Shown here piece after piece: positions 25,762 to 34,093 of a stretch of 64,000 nucleotides of DNA. A program made the translations under genes and the position numbers. The notes under the pieces are model-generated. The model did not search any database and was not told the origin of the DNA. It was given only the letters and a program-made list of their open reading frames with translations. The DNA comes from Chitinophaga sp. LS1 (GTDB taxonomy: Bacteria; Bacteroidota; Bacteroidia; Chitinophagales; Chitinophagaceae): positions 6,698,501 to 6,762,500 of the forward strand of contig NZ_CP128362.1 of NCBI RefSeq assembly GCF_034274695.1. Reading direction: 5' to 3'. How positions within the stretch are numbered: the first letter of the stretch is position 1; each line of letters starts with the position of its first letter.

Positions 25762-26781
25762 TTATCCCAATTCGACCATCGCCTTTATCACTCCCGTCTT
25801 TGGATCTAACCAGCTATTAAACTCATCTTTTACGGCTTCGAACGTTACCCTGTGTGTGATATAGGTTACCGGATCCACTTCCCCACTTTTCATATTCTTC
25901 ACCACATGCACAAAATCTTCTCTTGTAGCATTCCGGCTACTCATCAATGTCGCTTCTCTTTTATGAAATTCCGGATGGCTCACGCAGATCTCTCCTTTTT
26001 GTAAACCCACCAGTACATAGCGGGCGCCATGCGCCATATATTGAAAACCATTATTGATCGCTTTCTGGCTACCGGTAGCATCAATTACAACTGTAGGCAT
26101 ATCGCCGTTGGTAATTTCCTGCAATACGGTCATTACATCTTCGGTAGTTGGATTAATTGTATGAGCGACCTTTAATTTGTCTTTGCAGAATTGCAGGCGA
26201 CCTTCATTGATATCCATCGCAATGACATGGCCACCGGCAATGCGGGCAAATTCCATGATACCAAGGCCAATAGGACCTGCCCCGATCACCAGGACAAATT
26301 CACCGGGTGTAACACCGGCACGGCGTACGCCATGAGCACCAATGGCGAGGGGTTCCACGAGTGCAAGCGCTTCCATGCTGAGGCCATCGCCATGTATTAA
26401 TGAAGAAGAGGGAACGGAAAGGTATTCTGCCATACCACCATCGATGTGTACACCACAAACCTGGATACGGGTACAGCAGTTTGGCTTGCCGCTACGGCAG
26501 GCGATGCAGGTACCGCAATTAAAATAAGGGATAAAAGTAACGGCTTCGCCAATGGTAAAACCAGGGGCGTTGTCAGCAGCTACCAGTTCGCCGGCAAGTT
26601 CATGACCGAGTATACGTGGGTATACAAAGTAAGGTTGAGTTCCTTCAAAAGCGTGGAGGTCTGTGCCACAAATGCCGATACGTTTGATTTTTATAATCGA
26701 ATGGTTGGCCGTTAATGCGGGCATTTCTTTTTGACCATAATCAAATTGACCTGGCGTGGTACAAGTAAGTATTTTTATCAT
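25762..26781 (-). CDS. Zinc-dependent alcohol/polyol dehydrogenase (MDR family)
   Basis: 339 residues from the ATG at 26781 (MIKILTCTTPG); the earlier in-frame ATG at 26799 falls inside the terminator stem and is less likely. GroES-like N-terminal half with the catalytic zinc ligands in GICGTDLHAFEG and GHELAGELV and the four structural cysteines in FNCGTCIACRSGKPNCC. Rossmann motif VIGAGPIGLGIMEFA follows. Such enzymes oxidise sugar alcohols or secondary alcohols with NAD(P)+; L-galactonate or threonine dehydrogenase-like roles are both possible. Monocistronic. Confidence 0.9.
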   Translation of the reverse strand: MIKILTCTTPGQFDYGQKEMPALTANHSIIKIKRIGICGTDLHAFEGTQPYFVYPRILGHELAGELVAADNAPGFTIGEAVTFIPYFNCGTCIACRSGKPNCCTRIQVCGVHIDGGMAEYLSVPSSSLIHGDGLSMEALALVEPLAIGAHGVRRAGVTPGEFVLVIGAGPIGLGIMEFARIAGGHVIAMDINEGRLQFCKDKLKVAHTINPTTEDVMTVLQEITNGDMPTVVIDATGSQKAINNGFQYMAHGARYVLVGLQKGEICVSHPEFHKREATLMSSRNATREDFVHVVKNMKSGEVDPVTYITHRVTFEAVKDEFNSWLDPKTGVIKAMVELG

Positions 26782-26797
26782 GGTTGTAAAATAAAAC

Positions 26798-26838
26798 AAA
26801 AAATGTTGGTTTTACGTTCGGTAAAACCAACATTTTTT
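26798..26838. terminator. Strong bidirectional-looking terminator of the mla operon
   Basis: Perfect 18-bp stem AAAAAATGTTGGTTTTAC / GTAAAACCAACATTTTTT with a 5-base loop, 40 bases downstream of the mlaD-like stop codon on the minus strand. Confidence 0.9.
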
Positions 26839-26878
26839 GCAGGGGGCCCCTGGCCTGCTGACTGCCTGGTGAAAAGGG

Positions 26879-27691
26879 TTATCCTTCTTTAGGAATATTT
26901 ACAGTAGCGCTATCTGTATCTTTTTTCTTTGATTTCTTTTTATCATCTTTCTGATTCTTCTTATTATCCTCTTTTTGTTGTTTTTGGTTCGCCTCTTTCG
27001 CCGCTTTTTCCTTCTTCCTGAAATACCCTCTCAATAAGAAATTATGTTTCAATGCCTCCATGTTCTGACTAAATCCTTCTGATCCTTTATGCACCGCTCT
27101 CATTGTTTTCTTCGCCTCATTCACAGTACCTTCCAGGTCATTTGCCATACTATCACTATATAACAATCTGCCTATACTTCCCTTTCCCTGATTCACCTGT
27201 GTAGCAATTCCTGCCAACTGTCCGGTTATTACTTCTGCATTGTAAGCTACGCCGGAAAGCCTGTCCAGTACCTTATCAAACTGCATTGGATCCACTGCAT
27301 TGATGGTCTCCCCATCATTTACAGGTACATTAGATGCTGTGCCGGAACTAATTGCCACCAGCTTATCTCCCATCAATCCATCAGAACTGATACTCGCCAC
27401 CGCACCTTTTTTAATAAAAGGCTGTACTTTTTTCTGCACGATCAAAGTTACCCGGGCAGTAGAGTCGGACAAAATATCGATATTGTCTACAGTACCCACA
27501 TCGATACCTACAAACCGGATATTATTCCCCACCTGTAACCCACCTACGTTTTTGAACGTACCATATAAGGTGATCGTACTCCTGAACATATTTTTATTTC
27601 TGCCAATAAGGAAAATACCTACCAGCAACAACAGGATGGTGACCGATGTAAATATACCAACCTTCACTTTCTGAGATGTCTTGTCGCGCAT
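26879..27691 (-). CDS. MlaD-family (MCE) substrate-binding protein
   Basis: 270 residues. One N-terminal membrane helix (about 12-30, VGIFTSVTILLLLVGIFLIG), then an MCE domain: ITLYGTFKNVGGLQVGNNIRFVGIDVGTVDNI and VQPFIKKGAVASISSDGLMGDKLVAIS. The C-terminal part is helical and ends in a very Lys-rich tail (about 225-260). MlaD forms a periplasmic hexamer that passes phospholipids between membranes. It is last in a mlaE-mlaF-mlaD-like operon and sits 6 bases after the ATPase gene. The charged tail is typical of Bacteroidota forms. Confidence 0.9.
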   Translation of the reverse strand: MRDKTSQKVKVGIFTSVTILLLLVGIFLIGRNKNMFRSTITLYGTFKNVGGLQVGNNIRFVGIDVGTVDNIDILSDSTARVTLIVQKKVQPFIKKGAVASISSDGLMGDKLVAISSGTASNVPVNDGETINAVDPMQFDKVLDRLSGVAYNAEVITGQLAGIATQVNQGKGSIGRLLYSDSMANDLEGTVNEAKKTMRAVHKGSEGFSQNMEALKHNFLLRGYFRKKEKAAKEANQKQQKEDNKKNQKDDKKKSKKKDTDSATVNIPKEG

Positions 27692-27697
27692 ACAGTA

Positions 27698-28429
27698 TTA
27701 TTTGAAAAAGTTATTAATGAGATCATCCTCTGATTTCGCCAGCTCGTCGTACGTGCCTGTGGCTATATATTCTCCATCATTCATTACCACGATCCTATCT
27801 GCTGTAATTCTTGCACAAGGCATATCGTGGGTGATAATAATGGACGAAGTATCGTATTTTTCCTGCAGGGTTACGATCAGTTCACTGATCTCCCTTGCAG
27901 TAATAGGATCCAGTCCGGTAGTAGGTTCGTCATACAGCATAATTTGGGGCCGCAGAATCAATGTTCTGGCTAGTCCTACTCTTTTCCGCATACCTCCTGA
28001 CAGGTCAGATGGATATTTATCAATGGACTCTGTTAATCCTACACTGTCCAATGCTTCTTCTACTCTTTTCGTCAGTTCTGCCTTATCTTTTATTTGCAAA
28101 ACATGGGTGAGTGGAAATTCCAGGTTTTCTCTTACCGTCATAGAATCATACAAAGCACCACTCTGGAAAAGGAACCCAATCTTTGTTCTGATTTCTTTTA
28201 GTTCATCTTCATTTAAGGTCGGGATCTCTTTTCCCAACACTTCCAGTTTGCCTTCATCAGGTTCCAGCAACCCTGCAATACATTGAATGGTCACAGACTT
28301 ACCTTGGCCAGAACGGCCCAGTACTACTATATTCTCGCCTTTGTGTAGTTCGAGGTTAATGTCTTTCAGCACCTCATTTTCTCCAAATGATTTCTTCAGG
28401 TGCTCTATGCGAATCACAACTTCATCCAT
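27698..28429 (-). CDS. MlaF-type ABC transporter ATP-binding protein
   Basis: 243 residues. Walker A in VLGRSGQGKSVTIQCIAG, signature LSGGMRKRVGLARTL, Walker B IMLYDEPTTGLDP, H-loop IITHDM. GRSGQGKSV and GGMRKR are characteristic of MlaF/Ttg2A rather than general importers. It powers phospholipid transfer through the MlaE permease and MlaD. Placed 2 bases after mlaE and 6 bases before mlaD, all on the minus strand. Confidence 0.93.
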   Translation of the reverse strand: MDEVVIRIEHLKKSFGENEVLKDINLELHKGENIVVLGRSGQGKSVTIQCIAGLLEPDEGKLEVLGKEIPTLNEDELKEIRTKIGFLFQSGALYDSMTVRENLEFPLTHVLQIKDKAELTKRVEEALDSVGLTESIDKYPSDLSGGMRKRVGLARTLILRPQIMLYDEPTTGLDPITAREISELIVTLQEKYDTSSIIITHDMPCARITADRIVVMNDGEYIATGTYDELAKSEDDLINNFFK

Positions 28430-28431
28430 AA

Positions 28432-29259
28432 TTAATAATATAACAGGTTAGTGATCTGTACTGCAATCGCATCTAATAAAATAATCCAGAGAGAAGCAGT
28501 TACCACCGCTGAATTGGCGGCCAGACCTACGCTTTCAGTACCTCTGCTGGCGTGATATCCTTTGTAACAGCCTACAAATCCAATGGCAAATCCGAAAAAG
28601 AATGTCTTCACCACAGCCGGTATCACATCACTGAATTCCAGTGCGGCAAAGGCTTTGCGAAAGAAGAGCGTACCGCTTACATTTCCCTGGGTATTGACGC
28701 CCAGCCACCCGCCTACAAACGCCAGTGCATCGGCCATGACAGTGAGTAAAGGTACCATGAGCGTACATGCCAGAATACGGGTTACTACCAGGTATTGAAT
28801 GGGGTTCGCACTGGATACTTCCATGGCATCGATCTGCTCCGTCACTTTCATACTCCCCAGCTCTGCTCCTATACTGGAAGCGATCTTGCCTGTACAGATC
28901 AGGGCTATGATCATAGGTCCTATTTCGCGTACAATGGAGATGGCGACCATACCCGGTACAAAGCTCTCTGCACCAAATTGTTTCATGGTAGGCTGGGTTT
29001 GCAGGGTCAACACAAATCCGATAATAAAACCTGATACCGCCACCAGGGAAATAGATTTAACGCCTACTATATAACATTGATGGAGAAATTCATTCCATTC
29101 GAAGCCATTCCGAAAAATATTCCGGCCAAACTGGGTGGCAAAAGCGACCTGCTCTCCCACCGCGGCCATGTATCTATTTAAGGATGAAGTAATTGCACTT
29201 GCCATAATCGTTCGCATTAGTTCTGATGATGCTGCTACTATAATAAGATGTAATTTCAT
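28432..29259 (-). CDS. MlaE-type ABC transporter permease
   Basis: 275 residues from the first ATG; ATGs at 29217 and 29205 are also possible and would remove a short N-terminal segment. Permease with five or six helices and the MlaE signatures SLVAVSGFIIGFVLTLQTQP, EIGPMIIALICTGKIASSIGAELGSMKVTEQIDAMEV and FGFAIGFVGCYKGYHASRGTESVG. It forms the inner-membrane channel of the phospholipid transporter that maintains outer-membrane lipid asymmetry. First gene of the three-gene operon. Confidence 0.92.
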   Translation of the reverse strand: MKLHLIIVAASSELMRTIMASAITSSLNRYMAAVGEQVAFATQFGRNIFRNGFEWNEFLHQCYIVGVKSISLVAVSGFIIGFVLTLQTQPTMKQFGAESFVPGMVAISIVREIGPMIIALICTGKIASSIGAELGSMKVTEQIDAMEVSSANPIQYLVVTRILACTLMVPLLTVMADALAFVGGWLGVNTQGNVSGTLFFRKAFAALEFSDVIPAVVKTFFFGFAIGFVGCYKGYHASRGTESVGLAANSAVVTASLWIILLDAIAVQITNLLYY

Positions 29260-29381
29260 GCCACCCTTTTTTACCGGTTTTTAGTGATAAAAAGGCTGGT
29301 AAATGGGTATTATTTTACACAATTGTAGGGGGACGAGTGGGATGACCGCCGCAGAGCAGGGTGATCACTTCATTTTTTTAA

Positions 29382-29389
29382 TATTTTTG
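29382..29389 (+). promoter_or_regulatory. Candidate -7 box TATTTTTG of the TPM gene
   Basis: Matches TAnnTTTG and ends 8 bases before the ATG at 29398, so the leader would be very short. Confidence 0.45.
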
Positions 29390-29397
29390 GGACTATC

Positions 29398-31047
29398 ATG
29401 AGAAATAGAAAATGTCAGCTTTTTATTTTAATGCTCCTGTTACTGGTGCAGTGTACTTCTAAGAAGCACAATTATGCGGAGGAGATCCCTGATCCTATGA
29501 AGAAGGGAGGGTATGTGAGCAATCCGGATCACATCATTTCAGACAATACCACAGCGGCGCTGAACGATCTGCTTGGCAAACTGGATCAGGCAGGCAAGGC
29601 ACAGGTGGCGGTGGTGTTGCTGGAAAGTATTGGCAATCAGGCGGTGGAAGACGTATCACATCTTCTCTTTACTACCTGGAAACCCGGAAATAAGGAAACG
29701 AATAATGGACTGGTGGTACTGCTGGTAAAAGACCAGCATAAGATCCGCTTTGAAACCGGGTATGGACTGGAAGGCGATCTGCCGGATGTGATCTGTTTCC
29801 GGATACAACAGTCCGTGATGCTTCCTTATTTTAAGACGGATAATTATGATGAGGGGATGGAGAAAGGTTTGCAGGCAGTAGCGGAGATATTGACAAATCC
29901 GGAGGGCGCGGTGAATGTATCGGATAATGGCGATGGTCTGGCCGATACAGCGATTGAAGCCGCTGATGCGGGTGCGAATGCCGTAGTTGCACATGGAGGT
30001 GTGAATGTTGTAGCTGCAGATAGAGGTGTGAATGCCGCTGTTGCTGATACGGTTAGTGCTACAGCAAACGAACCTTCTCTGACAACTGATGCAACTGACG
30101 CCAATGTTGCCACAAACAGTGCAGCGGATGAATCGCAGCAAGACCCGAATTATTTACTGCAGGACAATGGTATTTCCCGTCCTGGTGTAGGCACCATCTT
30201 CTTCTATTTCTTTTACCTGATTTTCAGTTTCATCATATTTGGTATACTCAAAGGAGAAAAACACAAAGATGACCTGTACAGAACCACCTGGCTGGCCAGA
30301 AGCTTTGTGCTGTTAGTACCCGGTATAGTCATGCTGGTACTCTGTTATGCGCTGAATATACCTTATCATTTCTGGATCACCTTAGGTCTCTGCTATTTAA
30401 CCTGGACCATCTACCTTTCCTACAGGTATACCCTAACGAATGCCCGGGAAAAGAAACGGGAATTTACTGACAGGCATGCCCGTTATGAGGCACTGGATAT
30501 AGCACATAAGAACTTGTTGTTCACTGCGTTCGTATTCCCTATCCCCTTTCTCGCCTATTATCGCTGGCATGACCAGCGCATGAAAAAACTGCGTTACGAG
30601 CCGTATGACTGCGATGCCTGCACACAACCAATGACGCTGCTGAACAGAAATAAGAAAAAAGCATTCCTGAATCAGATCCAGGCTGCAGAAGAAAAAGTAG
30701 GATCGGTGATTTATGATGTATGGTATTGTAAGCACTGTGATACCCACAAAACCATCGGGTACGACAGTATTTATACCAAGGTAAAAACCTGCCCTAAATG
30801 TAATAATAAAACCTTTGAGGAGACACGTACGCAAACCGTCAAAAGAGCAACCGAATATTCAACTGGTCAAGGGATACAATTTTCTGAATGCAGGTACTGT
30901 AATTATGTTGAAAAAAAGACGTTTGTAATACCACGAAAATCGTCTTCCAGCTCCTCCACATCGTCCTCCGGGTCATCTTCCTCTTCATCCAGTGGAAGCT
31001 GGGGTGGTGGCTCATCTGGCGGCGGCGGATCCAGCAGCAGTTGGTAA
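29398..31047 (+). CDS. TPM-domain membrane lipoprotein (YgcG/Psb32-like)
   Basis: 549 residues. Lipoprotein signal peptide with Cys19 in LLLLVQCTS. TPM domain at about 35-165 (VSNPDHIISDNTTAALNDLL, NNGLVVLLVKDQHKIRFETGYGLEGDLPD). Then an Ala/Val/Gly-rich low-complexity stretch with repeats of the type GVNVVAADRGVNAAVAD (about 180-230), two or three membrane helices (about 262-345), a region with paired cysteines (YDCDACTQPM, WYCKHCD, TCPKCNNKT, CRYCNY) suggesting zinc ribbons, and a Ser/Gly tail. TPM proteins are envelope factors of uncertain function. The Gly/Ser-rich C-terminus with a final Trp is typical of YgcG proteins. Confidence 0.85.
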   Translation: MRNRKCQLFILMLLLLVQCTSKKHNYAEEIPDPMKKGGYVSNPDHIISDNTTAALNDLLGKLDQAGKAQVAVVLLESIGNQAVEDVSHLLFTTWKPGNKETNNGLVVLLVKDQHKIRFETGYGLEGDLPDVICFRIQQSVMLPYFKTDNYDEGMEKGLQAVAEILTNPEGAVNVSDNGDGLADTAIEAADAGANAVVAHGGVNVVAADRGVNAAVADTVSATANEPSLTTDATDANVATNSAADESQQDPNYLLQDNGISRPGVGTIFFYFFYLIFSFIIFGILKGEKHKDDLYRTTWLARSFVLLVPGIVMLVLCYALNIPYHFWITLGLCYLTWTIYLSYRYTLTNAREKKREFTDRHARYEALDIAHKNLLFTAFVFPIPFLAYYRWHDQRMKKLRYEPYDCDACTQPMTLLNRNKKKAFLNQIQAAEEKVGSVIYDVWYCKHCDTHKTIGYDSIYTKVKTCPKCNNKTFEETRTQTVKRATEYSTGQGIQFSECRYCNYVEKKTFVIPRKSSSSSSTSSSGSSSSSSSGSWGGGSSGGGGSSSSW

Positions 31048-31098
31048 AATTTGACCGATTACTGATTTTGGTCATTGATATATATCAGGATAAATAAA

Positions 31099-31106
31099 TA
31101 CTTTTG
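31099..31106 (+). promoter_or_regulatory. Candidate -7 box TACTTTTG of the desaturase gene
   Basis: Matches TAnnTTTG and is followed by exactly four bases and the ATG at 31111. It lies downstream of the alternative ATG at 31075, which argues for 31111 and suggests a leaderless message. Confidence 0.5.
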
Positions 31107-31110
31107 TACT

Positions 31111-32040
31111 ATGAATTCTGAAAAACAACTGAGGAAGGGCCCAACCTGGTGGCATCAAATTGACTTTTTAGGCATGCATTTATTGCCTCTTCTGGCATTT
31201 TTCACGCATGTAACTGCATTCGATTGGATTTTATGTGCATTTCTTTATGTAACCAGGATGTTCTTTGTAACCGGTGGTTACCATCGTTATTTTTCACATC
31301 GTACATTTAAAACTTCCCGTTGGTTTCAGTTTGTACTTGCGGGTGGTGCACAGAGTACTTTTCAGAAAGGCGTGTTATGGTGGGGTGCAAATCACAGAAT
31401 TCACCACAAACACAGTGATACACCAGAAGATCCGCATTCAGCAAATATTTATGGTTTCTGGTATGCACACATGGGCTGGATTATGGGGCCTGAGTACAAA
31501 CCAACCCGTTTTGACCTGATCAAAGATTTCAAACAACCTGAACTTTTCTGGCTGAATAAATACCACTGGGTACCAGGTCTGGTATTGATGACGGTTAGTT
31601 ACTTCCTGGGTAATAAAATAAATGGTACTGGTTGGTTCGACTGGCATGCAGGTCTGTCTACCCTGTGGATTGGTTTCTTCCTGAGTACAATCCTCGTATA
31701 CCACGCAACATTTACCATCAACTCCCTGATGCACAAAGTTGGTAAGCCAAGATATGAGACCGGTGATTACTCAAAGAATAGTGTAATCCTGGCACTGCTG
31801 ACCCTGGGTGAAGGCTGGCATAACAACCACCACTATTACCAGAGTGCTACCAAACAAGGTTTCTATTGGTGGGAAATTGATATTACTTATTACATCATCA
31901 GGACTTTAGGTGTGTTTGGTATTGTTTGGGATATCAGAGGGGTGCCTGAGAAAGTGAAAAATTCTAATTTTTTAAAGGAAAAAGGCAGGCAATTAGAGCC
32001 TAGTTTTCCAGCAAATGATTCAGTAGAAGTCAATAAATAA
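31111..32040 (+). CDS. Acyl-CoA desaturase (delta-9 type)
   Basis: 309 residues from the ATG at 31111 (MNSEKQLRKGPTWWHQ). The three di-iron histidine boxes of membrane fatty-acid desaturases are present: HRYFSHR, HRIHHKH and HNNHH, with four hydrophobic helices between them. The enzyme introduces a double bond into saturated acyl chains in the inner membrane, adjusting fluidity, and needs an electron donor. It follows the TPM gene by 64 bases but appears to have its own promoter and a terminator after it. Confidence 0.93.
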   Translation: MNSEKQLRKGPTWWHQIDFLGMHLLPLLAFFTHVTAFDWILCAFLYVTRMFFVTGGYHRYFSHRTFKTSRWFQFVLAGGAQSTFQKGVLWWGANHRIHHKHSDTPEDPHSANIYGFWYAHMGWIMGPEYKPTRFDLIKDFKQPELFWLNKYHWVPGLVLMTVSYFLGNKINGTGWFDWHAGLSTLWIGFFLSTILVYHATFTINSLMHKVGKPRYETGDYSKNSVILALLTLGEGWHNNHHYYQSATKQGFYWWEIDITYYIIRTLGVFGIVWDIRGVPEKVKNSNFLKEKGRQLEPSFPANDSVEVNK

Positions 32041-32061
32041 GAGATTAAATAATATAATAAG

Positions 32062-32093
32062 AACTCTCGTCTGACCAGGCGGGAGTTTTTTTA
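32062..32093 (+). terminator. Terminator after the desaturase
   Basis: Stem AACTCTCG / CGGGAGTT (one G-T pair) followed by a T-run. Confidence 0.85.
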
Positions 32094-32108
32094 TGCTTTT
32101 TCAAGAAC

Positions 32109-32161
32109 AAACATCTGATGTTTCAATAAAACATCCTACCTTTGTTAAACATCAGACGTTT
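32109..32161. promoter_or_regulatory. Promoter with two flanking operators for the GntR operon
   Basis: The palindrome AAACATCTGATGTTT (32109-32123) and the near-identical AAACATCAGACGTTT (32147-32161; one mismatch in symmetry) bracket a -7 box TACCTTTG at 32137-32144. A third half-like AAACATCC lies at 32129. Both sites fit a dimeric GntR/FadR repressor, so the operon is very probably autoregulated. Confidence 0.75.
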
Positions 32162-32168
32162 AAGAAAG

Positions 32169-32822
32169 ATGGCAAATACAATCAAACTGGCAGATAAGGT
32201 TATCTACCAATTGCAACAGGACATCTCGCTGGGGAAATATAAACCCGGTGAGTTAATTCCCCCGGAGCCCGTACTCATGGAGCTATTCAATGTAGGCAGG
32301 TCCACCATCAGGGAAGCGATCAAAACACTTTCCAACGCGGGGATCTTAAGGGTACAACAAGGGGCTGGCACCTTTGTATGCAATACGGAGAATAATGAAC
32401 CCCTGGATAAGCGTCTTCGTCGCGCTGCCAGGATGGAAGTAACCCAGGTGAGGTCGCTACTGGAAATCGAGATTGCCAGACTGGCTACCCAATTCAGGGA
32501 TGATCAGGACCTCGGCTGTATTACCGCCGCCCTGGACGACAGGTGGCAGGCCATTCAATCAGAAAATTACGAAGCCGCTGCTGACGCCGATATCCGATTT
32601 CATAAATCGATCGCCCATGCCTCTCACAACAGTGTGCTTGCTGACCTATACCAGACATTTACAGGGGTAATCCGGGAATCGTTTTCACAGCGGGAGAAAC
32701 CGCATGTGCAACAGTTCCAACAGACGCACCAGCTACATGCTGACCTGCTGAATGCTATCAAAAATCAGGATACCGCTGCCGCGACAAGGGTTGTGACCCA
32801 GATCCTGGAAACGAACTTCTAA
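32169..32822 (+). CDS. GntR-family (FadR subfamily) transcriptional regulator
   Basis: 217 residues from the ATG at 32169; a TTG at 32142 lies inside the -7 box and is rejected. N-terminal winged helix (about 1-75: IYQLQQDISLGKYKPGELIPPEPVLMELFNVGRSTIREAIKTL) and C-terminal helical FCD ligand-binding domain (about 90-215) with metal-binding histidines (RFHKSIAHASHN, THQLHADLL). Directly upstream of a TauE/SafE exporter and DUF1634 gene, 10 bases from the next start. It probably represses the operon and releases on binding an organic acid or sulfonate (inference). Confidence 0.9.
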   Translation: MANTIKLADKVIYQLQQDISLGKYKPGELIPPEPVLMELFNVGRSTIREAIKTLSNAGILRVQQGAGTFVCNTENNEPLDKRLRRAARMEVTQVRSLLEIEIARLATQFRDDQDLGCITAALDDRWQAIQSENYEAAADADIRFHKSIAHASHNSVLADLYQTFTGVIRESFSQREKPHVQQFQQTHQLHADLLNAIKNQDTAAATRVVTQILETNF

Positions 32823-32832
32823 ACTTATTGTC

Positions 32833-33669
32833 ATGTCAATACTATTATTTTCACTTATTCTGCTGGTCGGCGCATTTATGGCTGGCATGCTAGGTTCTCT
32901 TACCGGCCTTGGAGGAGGTGTTGTCCTCATTCCATTACTAACGATTGTATTTCATGTAGACATCCGCTATGCAATCGGTGCATCACTTGTAGCCTCTATC
33001 GCTAACTCATCGGGAGCTGCGGCGGCTTATATCAAGGAAGGTATCACGAACGTACGTATCGGTATGTTCCTCGAAATTGCCACGACAACCGGTGCTATAA
33101 TCGGGGCGTTATTAGCCATCTACACACCGACTTCCTTGGTAGCGATCCTCTTTGGTGTAGTACTGCTTTTCAGTGCAGCGATGACCATCCGTAAAAAGAA
33201 TGAACATAGTGATAATACCAGCAACAGCAAACTGGCACGCATTCTCAAACTAAACAACTCCTACCCTGTGAATGGTGAAATGGTGCCTTACAAGGTACGT
33301 GGTGTAGGAGGAGGTTATGCGCTCATGACCCTTGCAGGTATTGTATCAGGGCTGTTGGGTATCGGTTCCGGTGCTTTGAAAGTATTAGCGATGGACAATG
33401 TGATGCGTATTCCGTTTAAAGTATCTACCACTACCAGCAACTTCATGATCGGGGTCACTGCTGCAGCGAGTGCCGTGGTGTATTTGCAAAGAGGGTATAT
33501 CGATCCGGGAATTGCCATGCCGGTTGTATTGGGGGTACTGGCAGGTGCATTTGGTGGCTCCAAATTGCTGATGAAAATGGACGTAAAGAAACTGAGATTG
33601 CTCTTTAGCATAGTGATCAGCGCACTCGCCATACAGATGATCTATAATGGTTTAACAGGTAAATTGTAA
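32833..33669 (+). CDS. TauE/SafE-family anion permease
   Basis: 278 residues, about eight membrane helices. Family motifs: GMLGSLTGLGGGVVLIPLLTI in the first helix pair and GIVSGLLGIGSGALKVLAMD in the symmetric second half. The family includes sulfite, sulfoacetate and 3-sulfolactate exporters and related organic-anion transporters. Second gene of the GntR operon, followed after 1 base by a DUF1634 gene, the usual partner of this permease type. Substrate unknown. Confidence 0.92.
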   Translation: MSILLFSLILLVGAFMAGMLGSLTGLGGGVVLIPLLTIVFHVDIRYAIGASLVASIANSSGAAAAYIKEGITNVRIGMFLEIATTTGAIIGALLAIYTPTSLVAILFGVVLLFSAAMTIRKKNEHSDNTSNSKLARILKLNNSYPVNGEMVPYKVRGVGGGYALMTLAGIVSGLLGIGSGALKVLAMDNVMRIPFKVSTTTSNFMIGVTAAASAVVYLQRGYIDPGIAMPVVLGVLAGAFGGSKLLMKMDVKKLRLLFSIVISALAIQMIYNGLTGKL

Positions 33670-33670
33670 G

Positions 33671-34072
33671 ATGATGAAACAGTTATTTTCAAAAGAATTC
33701 TGGCAGGAAAGAGATATTGAGATGTTTATCGGAAAACAATTACGTTGGGGAGTGATCACATCCAGCATCATTGCATTCATTGGTGGTATTATCTATTTAT
33801 CCAGCCATGGTGGCGGTATGCCGGAGTATCATGTATTCAAAGGGGCGCCTGAGTATGTAAGACATTTACCGGGTATTTTTCATGGGGTAGCACGCGGCGA
33901 TGGAATGGCGATTATACAGTTGGGCGTTGTGGTATTGTTAGCGACACCGATCACCCGTATTGCATTTTCTGTCATCGCATTTGCGATGGAAAAAGATAAA
34001 CTTTATGTGATGATCACCTTGTTGGTTCTGAGCATTATTATATTCAGTATATTCAGCGGACTGGGAGGCTGA
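33671..34072 (+). CDS. DUF1634 membrane protein
   Basis: 133 residues (ATG at 33671 or 33674). Three membrane helices (about 25-45, 80-100, 110-130), with LRWGVITSSIIAFIGGIIYL near the N-terminus and LGVVVLLATPITRIAFSVIAF in the middle, the DUF1634 pattern. Genes of this family usually accompany TauE/SafE permeases and presumably encode an accessory subunit. The stop codon lies in the loop of a GC-rich hairpin. Confidence 0.88.
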   Translation: MMKQLFSKEFWQERDIEMFIGKQLRWGVITSSIIAFIGGIIYLSSHGGGMPEYHVFKGAPEYVRHLPGIFHGVARGDGMAIIQLGVVVLLATPITRIAFSVIAFAMEKDKLYVMITLLVLSIIIFSIFSGLGG

Positions 34073-34081
34073 CCCTCCCAG
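34061..34081 (+). terminator. GC-rich hairpin enclosing the DUF1634 stop codon
   Basis: CTGGGAGG / CCTCCCAG with a 5-base loop that includes the TGA (34070-34072). A weak T-stretch follows at 34091. Confidence 0.6.
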
Positions 34082-34093
34082 CCCTGCTGGCTT

